From Pyrenula massariospora (taxonomy: Eukaryota; Ascomycota; Eurotiomycetes; Pyrenulales; Pyrenulaceae), in NCBI GenBank assembly GCA_021030905.1, contig JAGFMI010000010.1, forward strand, positions 1,178,001 through 1,242,000: a stretch of 64,000 nucleotides of DNA, in the 5' to 3' direction. Below are positions 44,209 to 55,016 of this stretch, one piece after another. The position numbers were made by a program, and so were the translations under genes. Numbering within the stretch: position 1 is the first letter of the stretch; the number at the start of each line of letters is the position of its first letter. The notes under the pieces were generated by a model. That model searched no databases. It saw nothing but the letters and a program-made list of their open reading frames with translations, and was not told where the DNA came from.

Positions 44209-45688
44209 ATGACCCTTCTATTCCTTTACTTTTGTGCATTGCTGTCGGCGTTCATTTTCGTGAATGCTCGCATTGACTGGGATGATTCGTGTTCGCCTCA
44301 CAAGATTCTACTCGAACGACATCTCTACGTCGCCAGACAAATGGGGAAGGGTAAGCTATAACCCGCTCCTCGTTTGGTCTTTCTAACCTCTATGTCCAAG
44401 TTGCATCGGATGCCCTCCAGACTCAACCAGCGCTAGAACATCTTGAAGATGTGTGGCGAGTCTTGTTTCGGCGAGATCCACAGATCCGCTCGGATGCCAT
44501 CAGTGAGTTGCAAAGGCCTCAATGAGTCTCAGTCATTCATTCTCAGGCAAGAATACTTCGACAATCTCTTCAACATTCACCAAAGGACGACTTGGCCGAT
44601 CGTAACATTTTTCTGCAGTGAGGCGCATCTACGTATGGATGGGGACCCGCTTGATCCTAATACGCCCTGGCTGGACACAAAATGGGTGGGGCTTGACGAA
44701 TTTGGTAATATGCAGTGGGTCTCGATCGGTCCAGAGGCACCAGCAGGGCAGCAGTACTTTCCCCGGCGGACCCTGTGTGAGCAGAATCCAGATAAAATTG
44801 CTTACGCCGTTGTCGGTCCGTCACTTTCAGCAATATGACAATTTATAGTTGCTAAATAGTGAATAGGCTCAGGCAATACTAACGGCGAAGCCCATCTCAC
44901 CTTTTGCCAAATGTTTTTAGACGGCGCCACGAAGCATTCTGGCCGAGATGTGCGACCGCTGGCAGAGATTATTTGGAATGGCCTGAGCGAAAACCCATGG
45001 CTCAATCGTCTAGACAACATTCTCCCAGAAGAACATACGATGGCACATGAGGTAAGTCTAGCCTTCAAGCTCTACAAATGAACCATTTTGAGCTGACTGC
45101 GTTTTGACAAGCTACTTCACGCGATTGGAGGATGTATGTATAGCAAGCTTCGTGCCATTTGTTGTCACTGATGCTCTATGGCAGCAACAAATCCCTTTGC
45201 TCCTGGCTCGCGGCCAGGAATTGGCGTATTATATGATGTATGCTACGGGTTTGATAGCTGTGCTGCGACACATATCAACGGCGGTGATACCGAACATAAC
45301 GTTGAAAGTTTCATCTCTTTTATGCTAGGTAAGTGCCATGACTGGAGGCTGGATATTAGAAGTCATAACATATCCACTTATCGGTTGGACCCTCGAAAGA
45401 CAAGAACAAAATGTGCTACAACTTCAAATACCCAGCCTTAACTAATATTAATCCTAAAGATAATGAAACTCGTCTAACTATATCTTACCAGCCGCTAACC
45501 TTCAGATCAAGACCCGTAACAACGGCGAGCCGAACCCAGATCCCACTTGGTGGAGTCTTGGTGTTGTTGACATCAATACGCTCAAACCCCCAGAAGATCT
45601 GGTTGATCAATGGATTGATCAAACGCTCAAGAACTTCTGGGAAGACAATCCGGACCAAGATCCTTTCCACGATATCATGGTCAGCTAG
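44209..45688 (+). CDS. Secreted zincin metallopeptidase (M35-like)
   Basis: Seven exons are inferred: 44209-44350, 44401-44502, 44552-44815, 44873-45051, 45112-45133, 45185-45328 and 45492-45688 (349 aa, all in frame). A signal peptide (MTLLFLYFCALLSAFIFVNA) is followed by DDSC and a helical region. The zinc motif HELLHAIGG (residues 228-236) is split between exons 4 and 5. Downstream, GVLYDVCYGFDSCAATHING and GDTEHNVESFISFML form the C-terminal half of the site; the third metal ligand is not certain. Deuterolysin-related fungal zincins are secreted proteases. The 163-nt sixth intron contains a 93-bp MITE; the other introns are 49-60 nt. A related frame without HExxH is at 15872-16902. Confidence 0.8.
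45346..45438. mobile_element. MITE family 1, copy E, inside an intron
   Basis: About 93 bp. Left end AGGCTGGATATTAGAAGTCA, right end in reverse complement AGGCTGGGTATTTGAAGTTG. It lies wholly within intron 6 of the zincin gene (45329-45491), 17 nt after the donor. Removing it leaves an intron of about 70 nt, normal for this genome. Confidence 0.8.
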
Positions 45689-46090
45689 TTGGGTGGTCCC
45701 AGAGCTGACTGACACGGTACCGAAGTCTCGCAACATGTCAAAGGGTATCGACTACGAAGACGTCTTGTAGTGATTCGTCAAGGCTTTAGTCACATCGAAG
45801 AGTGCTGACTTTGTACCACATTACCGGTCGTCAACTCGATGCTACCAATCGTCTTCGTCATGATTGGTTGAAGCGCCGATCGCTCTCTGTTCCGGAGATT
45901 CGTCATCCACTTTTACCTCGGGCGGACAGTCTAAGTCAATCACTCTCTCTAAGCTGATGCCTCTCAAGGTCACTCTTCGAGCCTTCAGATCGATGTCTAA
46001 TGGAAACAACTGCGAGACAGTATCAAGTTAGCACTCTCAACTTCTTTATCCATTCATCCCAATCGAATCTCCTAGATGGGGGCCCAGTGC
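45689..46090. other. Intergenic, convergent 3' ends
   Basis: Between the zincin gene (+) and the F-box/DUF7730-like gene (-). No gene or repeat recognised. Confidence 0.5.
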
Positions 46091-47023
46091 TCAACTTACC
46101 TTCTCATCATTATTTTCCCACCCCTCTTCAATCCCTACCTCTTCCTCCCCCACCAACCGCCGATCAGAAAACACAACCGCATCCCCCCACCGACTCATCG
46201 CCGAATACGCCTCGCTAAACGCCATCCCATACTCCCCCAACCACCCCGCCGTCCCGAGCACAACCACCCCAAACCACCGCTCAGCCGCCAACCCCCTCAA
46301 CCTCTCCTTCTCCTCCCCTAACCCCCACCGGCTCGCATCCTCATACGCCGTCCTCTCCTCCCCCGTCCAAAAACCCTCCCTCGCACTCGCACTCCTCAAC
46401 TCCGGATACCCAACCCTCACCCACCTCAACCCAGTCATCTTACACCCCCCAACCAGCGCGCACAGCCCCTCCCAACGCACTTGCCGCACCGCCAACGAAG
46501 CATTCCACGCGCTCCCGCGCAGGTACTTCCCCTCCACGCCTAAACTCAGGTACCGTACCCTTGCCGCATTCCTCTCACCGACCTTCTTCAAAAACTGGAG
46601 ATGAAAGTCCACAACAGAGACCACGTAAAAAAGATTCTCGCCGTACAGGATCTCGGTGCCGAGGGCGGAGAGCAGATGGCATGTGCGCAGCACTGCTGGA
46701 TGATAGGTGTTGAGGGGGACGGCGAGGCCGGCGCGGGTGTGGAGGGGGATGATTTGGTGCGGGTGGCGGAGGCGGTGGGGGAAGGAGAGGAGGGGGTGCA
46801 GGATTTGGTGGAGGAGTTCTCGGGGGAGGGAGAGAAGGGCTGGGCGTGGGGCGGCGGTTGGGGGTGGTGGAGGGCGGGGAGGGTTAGGCTTAAGGGTGAG
46901 GGAGGAATAGTTGTCGTGAGATGTTGTTTGAGCCGTGGGTGTAGATGAATGTATTCTGCGCCAGAATCTGCGCCGAGGCGGGGGTGGGGGCGGAGCGGGG
47001 GCTCGTGGTGCTTTTGTTGCCAT
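46091..47023 (-). CDS. F-box/DUF7730-like protein
   Basis: Single exon, 310 aa from MATKAPRA; the frame is open 16 codons further upstream. A Pro/Arg-rich N-terminal region (PAPPPPPPRRRFWRRI) precedes the motif LLSLPRELLHQILHPLL and HPAVLRTCHLLSALGTEILY with GENLFYV, the core of the fungal F-box-like/DUF7730 group. The rest alternates helices and short strands and includes RVRYLSLGVEGKYL. Substrate adaptor function is inferred from the F-box-like start only. The coding strand is rich in C runs in its 5' half, giving long shadow frames on the other strand. Confidence 0.65.
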   Translation of the reverse strand: MATKAPRAPAPPPPPPRRRFWRRIHSSTPTAQTTSHDNYSSLTLKPNPPRPPPPPTAAPRPALLSLPRELLHQILHPLLSFPHRLRHPHQIIPLHTRAGLAVPLNTYHPAVLRTCHLLSALGTEILYGENLFYVVSVVDFHLQFLKKVGERNAARVRYLSLGVEGKYLRGSAWNASLAVRQVRWEGLCALVGGCKMTGLRWVRVGYPELRSASAREGFWTGEERTAYEDASRWGLGEEKERLRGLAAERWFGVVVLGTAGWLGEYGMAFSEAYSAMSRWGDAVVFSDRRLVGEEEVGIEEGWENNDEKVS

Positions 47024-48228
47024 GCTTGAGAAAACAATAAATCTCGAGAATAGTTTTACAGCAACTCTCAAGTCTCGCTCTGAGTCTCGTCTTCTTCAAA
47101 TACCCCAGCACCGGCGAGGCAGCACTATTTCTCCTGCCCCTATTTCGGCTAGTTGGTGCACGGAGCCGGTGCGGCTGCGTCAGCGCCAAGGCTGGACAAG
47201 GCAGCTGGATTTTGGACTGCCTGCGGCGAGCAGGGGCAGCTTCGAGGTTTCGAGCTTTGAGCTTGTCGTAGAAAGATTGAGGATGGCTAGGAAACATGCA
47301 TGCGTATGAGGGGACTGGTGGGTGTGGGTTTGAAGGCTGCTGGGTGGTAGCTTGCGTTGAGTCCGGACTGCTAAGGTGCGAATTTGGCTGAGTGACTACA
47401 CACGGATGCGGTCACGGCGGCAGCGGACGACGTGTGGTAATAATTATGATCTGGGGCCGTGATAGTATGGGTATCTCGACAGAATCGCCGTGCAGTTTCA
47501 AAATGCGACTTCTTACACTAGGCCGTCGCTGTTCGCGGTCGTACGGTGAGTGAGTTTATGGTCTCGAGCATCGCGGCGCATTTGTTGCGGCGGAGGTTTG
47601 ATGAAGAATGCGGGCGCGAAGTCTACGGAGAACTTAGGGAGGCAGAGATGGTCTATTGACTTAAGTCTCCCAAATTCCAATCCAGCAGAATCATATTCAA
47701 GCATGAACAACCAAGTGTAGCAGCCAATACCTCCAAGGAGTGCCGGACCGCAACAACCATCAAACTCGCCAGCGATGTCCAAAACATTCTTCTGTATCAT
47801 CCTCAATGGAAAGCGACAGAGGGGGAAAGAAAGTTTGACTGAACGGACCCTTGGTAGCAGGAATAAGCTTTTTGGGGTCTTTTTTCGCAGGACAGGCAAT
47901 TTTCATTTCGTAATGGGGAAACGACGACAACATTCTATGAGAGTCTGTTAGCTCAACTTGACCCTACCGGCGATAGAAGGGTGTTCATACGGTGCTCAAA
48001 GTCTTGAGTGACGCTCCCGGAGAGCTTGGTGAGGCGGTCGCATCGCAATTACCAAGAGATGCCACGAATTCGACAGTGAAAGAGTCTGACTTCGAGCATG
48101 ATTCTGTGTGTTTTCTTTTGCGAAAGCTCTGCAGAGGTTAGCCATGCTTCTCAAGGCCTTGGATCGGGTTGTGCATGGAGACATACTATGCTACGAAATA
48201 GCAGACCCGGATTGTAATCACGTCCTCC
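47024..48228. other. Intergenic, no confident gene
   Basis: A minus-strand frame at 47899-47513 (128 codons) contains a short hydrophobic stretch (CCGPALLGGIGCYTWLFMLE) but no recognised domain. Nothing else is supported. Confidence 0.4.
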
Positions 48229-48633
48229 TCATCCCTTTCGAAAACCCTTTGCAAGAAGTTTCTCAAAGATGTCAGATCTTGGATTCATATTTGTGTGCTC
48301 AGTCATTGCTGATATTGTTCTTTCCAGGATCGGGACAAACTCGCGCCGCTCGTCGCTATAGTCATTCATGAGGTTGTCTAAATAGTTGATGAGTGCGGAG
48401 CACAAATGAATACAGAAATTGATAGCGTTGAATTGAATAATTTCGTTACAAAGCTCGGCTTCAGTGAATATGCTGATGGAGTTGAGAGTGTCGCGAATTC
48501 CTGAGCTGTGGGATATTATCGATGCAAGGACTTTGAATTTGATTCGTTCCCGCTCTCCGAGGTTGAGTTGAGACATTTGTATATGGAGATCATGCAGATC
48601 TGCCTCCATCATCTCTACATCCATCTGTGTCAT
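48229..48633 (-). CDS. Hypothetical small helical protein
   Basis: A 134-codon frame with coherent amphipathic helical content (EADLHDLHIQMSQLNLGERE; EIIQFNAINFCIHLCSALIN with YLDNL) and an acidic start. No leader, no domain recognised. The frame on its other side is poor, which favours this strand. It could be one exon of a longer gene extending to 47996, where another short frame follows. Confidence 0.3.
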   Translation of the reverse strand: MTQMDVEMMEADLHDLHIQMSQLNLGERERIKFKVLASIISHSSGIRDTLNSISIFTEAELCNEIIQFNAINFCIHLCSALINYLDNLMNDYSDERREFVPILERTISAMTEHTNMNPRSDIFEKLLAKGFRKG

Positions 48634-49589
48634 TATTCGGATTTTGAGTTTTACGAGTGATCGTTCGCTAAGGTATTGATATTAAGTTGTTCTATATATG
48701 GAGAATCCATGCTCGAAAGTATTCTTTACAATTTTTAAAACCTTCACATACACCTCAGTGTTCGTTGAAAATTACGGTATTAGAGCGCAGAAAGTGGCCT
48801 CATTTAGGCAGCATACTACTCAAAACAGCAGTCTTAGTTTCCACGTGTTTCAAATTTTGCAGAATGGTATTCAAGGCAGCTTTGACGAGGAATCCCGAGG
48901 TGAACACACGGTCAGAAAGATCTTTCCTACTTACATCAGCCTCTTTATTTGAATCCGAGCGGCAATATGCCGACATCAAATGTTTGGGCTTCGAATCTTC
49001 CGTGAGCTAATGCTTCAAGATTTTCGTCGACAGACCTTTCATGCCAAAGTTGCACTAGAAATTGACCGTTCTGGGACGCTCGGCAGATTGGCGGCCTCAT
49101 CTCACACAGAAAGCCACGGATTTGGTCTCTTCCACGGCGGCAGCGGCAGGCTCCTACCACGGCCTTGATCAGCAGAACAGATCCAAAGGAAGGAGAGCTG
49201 AGAGAAAAGAATGGTCTTACGCATGAGCACCCATACTCCGAATGAAAGAACCTTCTGTGACCCAGAGGCCGTGGTGTAACAGCATACACTTAGTACGAGA
49301 AGCGCCAGCAACGACTCAGACAAATGTTGCAGAGACTCGGGAGCGCAGGAATGACAAGGAACAACTAGGCGTGAGTCTGAATACACGCAAAGTCGGCGCA
49401 AGATACGTGACGAGCATATGCTTCATCGCCATTCAAGGGCAGCGTTTTGGGAGGGCAAACCGTTCAAAACTGAGGCAAGCAATGGCAGATAGGCATGAGC
49501 AGATTTGCAGCTTGGCATCTCAGAGAAATAGCTCCAGCCATTTTGATCGAGAGCTAAGTGGCCGAAGACCTATTAGCGGCAAATTCTAA
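48634..49589. other. Intergenic or unrecognised 5' exons
   Basis: Plus-strand frames at 48687-49010 and 49242-49589 are open but motif-free. Part of this stretch may encode the N-terminus of the membrane protein that follows. Confidence 0.35.
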
Positions 49590-50179
49590 GCCGTTTCTGA
49601 CGTACATCGAGATTGGGCACTTGGATTAGCAACGACAATCTCTCTCACTGTGCTGCTCCGCGAAGGTGTAGGTCTCAAAGAGATAAAATTGTCTCTGCTG
49701 TCAAGCAAACGCGGGACGCCGGTCAGTTACAGCATACTCGTCTACGCAGACCTCCTTGACATGTTCGAGCCTTGTGGTCGTCATGCTCACTCCCATTAAG
49801 TCTTTTTATTGGTGCTGACTCCAGGCGACGCCGGCATTTCAACCTAGTGTCATACGATGGGTTTGATACTAGGCATTTCGAAATGCCTAGCGCGGACACG
49901 AGACTGTGGAGCTGGAAGCATACATTGAACATCACAGAGAGCTGTATACACCCCTTGGAGAGCTCACAACGAGCGATACAGCAGGCAACAATACAGTTGA
50001 TGGCGTATTGGATCCCGTGTTTGATTCTGTGTGGAGGTGCGTTTATATTTATGTATAATTCTCTGCAACTCTGTATGTTGTCGTTCCTCTCATTTGTTTA
50101 CCTGCTTGTTTTGATGGGGCCTTTCCACACAATTACAGCTGCGTTTTCGCGGTATGTCACTAGTATTGTGGATGGATGA
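49590..50179 (+). CDS. Hypothetical membrane protein, 5' end unresolved
   Basis: Two exons can be read: about 49590-49763, encoding HRDWALGLATTISLTVLLRE and GVGLKEIKLSLLSSKRGTPV with DLLDMFEP, and about 49813-50179, encoding DGFDTRHFEMPSADTRLWSW and two hydrophobic segments (YWIPCLILCGGAFIFMY and MLSFLSFVYLLVLMGPF). They join in frame across a roughly 48-nt intron ending in CTCCAG. The N-terminal exon(s) and start were not found. The continuous sense across the intron supports a gene; function is unknown. Confidence 0.42.
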
Positions 50180-50676
50180 TGCTGCAGTACATTTTGCGTG
50201 CAGGAGTTGGTCATTTAGAGTATATCCCTTATGTTACTGATATGGTTGTGTAACAAGGTAGCATTCTAAAGTATGGCTCCGAGTTAAGGACTTGGAGAAG
50301 TCCGTAGCACTAAACCTGTCTAGACCTAGCGTAAAATCACACCGACCGGCAGCAGCCGCACTCGGTCAACATACTGTTTGTAACGCACTTTCTGTGCATA
50401 AGTAACCTGCAGTTCCAGAGATCCAGGTCTGTTCTTGTTTGACAGTAGGCTTGAAACTAAACGGCAACGCCACCACTAAAAGAGGTCTGCTGGCTTGTCG
50501 GCTAAAATTCGGCTCTAGGGCGGCATTGTTTTGGCTCTAGCTTGATACCCGTGCCCGCCGTGCAACTAAAGAAACAAGCTCCCTCCCACCACTCGGAAGG
50601 TTGAAATCGTCTTGATCTTCGGGAAAAAAGATTGCAAATGAGCAGGCTCCTGAAGTAAGCACCCTAATACGACTCC
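50180..50676. other. Upstream region of kinase-like gene
   Basis: No gene recognised; probable promoter of the following gene. Confidence 0.45.
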
Positions 50677-51675
50677 ATGGAAACCTTCCCAAGCTGGAAC
50701 GTGACGCATTTCGATTGCGACCTTGTCGAGGCCTCCTTTATCATCCATTCCGATGGGAAACTCTTCCACGTCTGTATGCGAGCGGAGGACCTAGCGGATT
50801 GGCCAGGAAGGGAAAGGTTTTTGCAATTGATAGAAGAAACACCACAAGATAATGATGGTGAGGAAGAGCTCTACACTCTCATTTCCGATGCTCTCATTAC
50901 AATGCTGCGTGCTCACGAGTCGCGTTCGATCGATCCACATCAATTTTCTCTTCAACAATTCTACGTGCCAGAGACTCTTTACTTCAAGTTGGTGGGAGAC
51001 GAGAAAACCCTCACACACTTGCGCTTGAAAAAAGATCGTCCTGATCCCGTGGGATTAACGCCTCAGATTAATTTGAGCAGTATTTCAGAGTCCTCCGGAA
51101 CCCCTTGCGTGGACGCGTCGATGACTCGAATTCTCCCACGACGCGGCTCGGAAGTCGACGACGTCCTATCAGACACCCCAGGCACCGTCCTTGTGGCTGG
51201 AAATTCTACCTGCTACCATTTCAAGGCAGTACAGGACCACACGTCATTTCTGCGCGAATTCAAAATTCTACAGCAAATCAAGCAAAATCGGTTACATGAA
51301 AAATATCGACTTCCAAAAATCTACGGCCTTGTTCATTACTCCAACGAACCACGCAACATTCTCGGCGTACTGATAGAATACATCAACAACAAGGGTACGC
51401 TGGCAGATCATATCAGCATGGGCAGAATTACGCGTTCACTGGGCCAGAAATGGGAGAAGCAGATCCTGGATACAGTGCTAGCATTACATCGCCATGGAAT
51501 AGTTTGGGGGGATGCAAAGCCTGACAATATCTTAATCGACAACGAGAAAAATACGTGGCTTGTTGACTTTGGCGGAGGCTTTAATTCAGCGTACGTAGAT
51601 GAAGACGTTATTGAAACAGTCGAGGGGGACTTACAAGGGGTGTCGAGGATAGCAAGCTCTATAATGAGTAAATGA
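50677..51675 (+). CDS. Protein-kinase-like protein
   Basis: Single exon, 332 aa. The first 165 residues are an acidic, unrecognised region. The C-terminal half has the kinase fold signatures: candidate ATP-binding lysine K183 (HFKAVQD), a glutamate in the next helix (REFKILQQ, E194), the catalytic loop HRHGIVWGDAKPDNILID (D279, K281, N284) and the metal-binding DFG at 297-299 (WLVDFGGG). No glycine-rich loop is obvious before K183, and GDAKPDN replaces the usual HRDLKPEN, as in other fungal atypical kinase-like proteins. The frame stops about 35 residues after DFG, so the C-lobe is very short; a missed 3' exon or a truncated gene is possible. Confidence 0.72.
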   Translation: METFPSWNVTHFDCDLVEASFIIHSDGKLFHVCMRAEDLADWPGRERFLQLIEETPQDNDGEEELYTLISDALITMLRAHESRSIDPHQFSLQQFYVPETLYFKLVGDEKTLTHLRLKKDRPDPVGLTPQINLSSISESSGTPCVDASMTRILPRRGSEVDDVLSDTPGTVLVAGNSTCYHFKAVQDHTSFLREFKILQQIKQNRLHEKYRLPKIYGLVHYSNEPRNILGVLIEYINNKGTLADHISMGRITRSLGQKWEKQILDTVLALHRHGIVWGDAKPDNILIDNEKNTWLVDFGGGFNSAYVDEDVIETVEGDLQGVSRIASSIMSK

Positions 51676-52520
51676 CACAATATTCGTAAATTAAAGACTC
51701 GAACAATCCATTCACGCTCTCTAGAGCCGAACTTGAGCTTGGAACAAGAGAATTGATCAGCACGATGTGAACACCGCAGCAAAATTGCCTAGAAAACTCC
51801 GAAGTGAAATTCGAAGATTTTTGACCCTACGTGTCATCCTGCTCTTTCTCCCCGGCACATGTTCCTTACAAAGTCCAACAGATCTCTTCGGCTCTGACTC
51901 GAAGACGATGAGCCTCCGCCATCATTTAGCTAGCTGATTCTAGAGTCTTTTGCGGCTAAGAGACCCGTTCACGATATTCCCTCTCGCAATTTTAACTATT
52001 GTCTCACCGCCACTGCGCTTTCAGTACTACACTTTCGACTTCCTCCTTACATTGCTTGTCGATGAGGATCCATGAAACTGTCAGATCCAATGTCGCAGAG
52101 AGAATAGAGAAGAAGGGTACCCATAGAAAGTTCGACAATGTACAATTTAAGGACAGAAAGTCAGAATCCAACCACTGGAGAGCACGTTAAGATTCCTCGC
52201 TGGATTCTGTCTATTACAAGAGATCAACGAAAAGTCTACAACAGCACGGTCACGTCGTTCGTGGTCCCGTCACGGGACAGCAAAGTGAAGCTCCTGATTT
52301 AGCACTACAAAGGCAATGGGTGTCGTCGATCACCCCACATAACATGACATTTCATGGTCAGCTCCTTACTAGACACTTGATTTGTTTGCGACATGTGTCG
52401 TCCCCCCGTTGTGTATATGCGCGCATTTCTCGCCCGCCTTGTTCATCAATCCCCCTCAACACACATCTCGTACACATCCGCTCGCACAACCTTCCACCAG
52501 CCCTCGCATCACTCCATACC
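51676..52520. other. Intergenic
   Basis: No supported gene. Either the 3' exon of the kinase-like gene or nothing. The last 150 bp are C/T-rich, a typical fungal leader for the secreted protein that follows. Confidence 0.4.
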
Positions 52521-53058
52521 ATGTCCCCTCCAACAAAACCAACCACAACAACCCCCTTCCCACCCCTCCTCTTCCTCCTCCTCCTCCCCCTATTCCTCCT
52601 CGCCACCCCCTCCCTCGCCGCCGACGACACAACCCACGTCTTCATCTGCCCCCAGCCCTTCTGGCAAGGCCCCTGCAACACCCTCGAGTTCACCCGCGAC
52701 CCCAGCAGCGGCCAGACCTTCTCGCCCCACCGCCCGTGGAAAGTCAAGGGTGACGAGAGCCAGGGGACTATCGGATCTATTGGACCGGACCCGGTAAGTC
52801 CCCTCAAATGCCCTATTTCCGGTTCCCAAGCATATTGCCCGTGATGCCGGTGTTAACGTACGTGTGTTGTAGGGCTTGGTGTGCAAGATCACCGTGGACT
52901 GCAAGGCGGCGCGCAAGATGAGCTTAGAGCACTGCGCGATGGCGAATATTGTGTATCCGGGCATAACTGGGGTTGGGAAACCGTGGTATGACGCGGCGAA
53001 TGCGGTGGAGTGCTATTTTACGACGGATGGGGAGGTGGAGAAGGCGCTTAATCCGTAG
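52521..53058 (+). CDS. Secreted cysteine-containing protein (152 aa)
   Basis: Two exons, 52521-52793 and 52873-53058, with a 79-nt intron (GTAAGT donor, TGTAG acceptor). The start at MSPPTK gives a Thr/Pro-rich n-region and a strong hydrophobic core (PPLLFLLLLPLFLLATPSLA), with cleavage expected before ADDTTH. The mature domain has six cysteines (FICPQPFWQGPC, LVCKITVDC, EHCAM, VECYF), aromatic and glycine residues, and no transmembrane segment. Size and even cysteine number suit a disulfide-bonded effector or wall-associated protein. No named family is recognised. The first exon is very C-rich, which creates long shadow frames on both strands. Confidence 0.7.
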
Positions 53059-53722
53059 TAGCCTATACCTACCTTATCGACTGGATACGGTTTGGATTTT
53101 CTGGCCTGTGGTCGTGAGAAAGGAACTTATTCGCAGATAAACATTGGTCATCATTCGCGAGAAGCTGAGGATGCTTTTCCCTCCCTTTTCTTCCTTTGGG
53201 CGGCTATATTCTGAATTGATCTATCCCTTCTTTAGTCATCCTTGTTTTCTGACCTGGCTGGACTGGTCAGGGCTTAGAGCTGTACAGGCTATCTCGGGGT
53301 ATCCATCGCGGACGTGATGACTCCTGTTGCATGATCAACACCGCTGGCTATAGCTGGGTTTGACTTGCCGACTAAAGCGTTAGATGCAAGAATAACATGA
53401 TCCATTGGGAAAACACATATATCGCTGTAGCCTGGGATCATCAGCCTTACTTCATGTATACACTGCCTATCAGCAGCCCTTCCATATACGAGAATGTTAG
53501 CTATCATCAGTGGTCCAAGGCGACTGCGAAGCAGTGCTTGACACTACGTTCCAATTCTTGCCAGTGGTGATCGTCAGAATTCCAGTATGATCCTCCATCA
53601 ACAGTCTGAAACATCACATCCTCCATGATCTTCGCGGTACCTGGATTCAAGACCCTTGAAGCTGACCTCGTCTCTGTCGCAAACTTGTGGTAAGAAACCG
53701 TCAACTAACTTCTTCACATTAT
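53059..53722. other. Intergenic, no confident gene
   Basis: Two adjacent minus-strand frames (53704-53507 and 53507-53289) look weakly protein-like (EDVMFQTVDGGSYWNSDDHH; MIPGYSDICVFPMDHVILAS) but show no splice join or domain. Confidence 0.35.
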
Positions 53723-55016
53723 TCAGAGTGTAGACCGCTTGTGCTCAACGGCTTTCCTCTCCAGTCTCTTTCCGACCAAACCTTTCACAACCCCGCCAAT
53801 CCTCTCCCGCGCTACCCGTTGTCCCGGGCTAAACATTGGTTTGTGCACCGTCTTCTTCTCCTGAGTCTTGACCATATCCTCGTCTCGCAGCCTGAGCCTC
53901 TCCTTCTCCGCCATCTCTACTTCGAAACATTCATCGATGCCCTGGAAGCTCAGGACTCTAGGCGGTGCGGTCTGTGGGATAATGCGGGCAGACAGCCTAT
54001 GGCGGAGGAACCCCCCGGGGCCGAAGGGAGACAAAGGACGCTTCTGTCGATTGACTGGATCGCTTTGGCCGTCTGAAACGTTGAGCTGTAGGTTCTTTTT
54101 ATTTTTGGCCTTGTTTAGAAACAAGCGATTTTGGTTTGTTTCGGTGAGGGTGCTTGGCTCGAGTGCTTCAGAAACCGGGGACTCGGGTGTAGGGCGGACA
54201 GTGGTCGTCATTGATGGAGGCGAAATGCTATGGACTGACTCTGGATCAGAAATGTTCTTGGACATGGAAGGGTTGCTGTCGCTTGTTCCAGATATTGAAA
54301 AGCTAGAAGATCTCCTAACTACAGGATTGGGAAGGAGTCCCATCCTGTTGAGTTGCCCAATTGGCTGATAGCAGAACACGAAAGCCGCAAAGGGTCTGTC
54401 TTTAGGATCGAGCAACTGGTAACGGTACCGGCGTTTCGGTTGACGCCTACCAAGGAAGCCACCTGGAACCATACTACTTACAATCAGTCAGGTTCTCAGC
54501 CATCATAAGTTTACTAACTTACTGGACACCTTCGGAAGCATCGCAAGGCTGTTGAGACCCGAGCTGATCGCAGGAGGATTCAATTGCTAGGCGGGCTCTA
54601 TACTCGACGCGGAAGACCTCGATGCGTATCCAATGAGAAAATTGGTCGGCAGATATTGGAAATTCTTGTGGGAAGGTAAAAAGCATACGCATCAACGCAG
54701 GATAACCGCCATCTGCCGCGAAATCGCCGCTTGACAGGCCCCATTGCGCTCTGCCCTTGTAGCCATTTTTTGAAGTGCAATCCCATGTGGCCAATGGACC
54801 CGCGTTGCAGGAAGCTTTGAAGAGAAACACCGAGTTTGGCGGCACAGGTCCCTCAATCTTGTAGTCGATGAAAAAGCCTGAGCCAGCAACAGAGGGTACA
54901 AAAGCGTAGGCGGTAGATCTGTCAGCTGGGAGTCTGCTAATAGGCACAGAGTACTCGGTCAGGCGCTGGAAGGGGGTGAAAGAGCTAAGAGTGACCTGGA
55001 TATCTTGGTTCCTCAT
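53723..55016 (-). CDS. DUF7918-like hypothetical protein
   Basis: Two exons, 55016-54523 and 54473-53723, joined across a 49-nt intron (GTAAGT donor, AGTAG acceptor): 414 aa. The N-terminal half is a beta-rich region (TAYAFVPSVAGSGFFIDYKI) and ends with VPGGFLGRRQPKRRYRYQLL and PFAAFVFCYQPIGQLNRMGL with LPN, like the conserved end of the fungal DUF7918 group (F-x-F-x-Y-R-S...LGIIPR). The C-terminal half is Ser/Pro/Thr-rich, apparently disordered and basic at the end. Function unknown; usually nuclear or cytosolic. Confidence 0.6.

Noticed and set aside
52358-52807. Minus-strand and frame-shifted readings of the C-rich secreted protein exon
   Set aside because: Low-complexity Gly/Arg or Pro/Ser shadows of the coding frame that has a leader and conserved cysteines.
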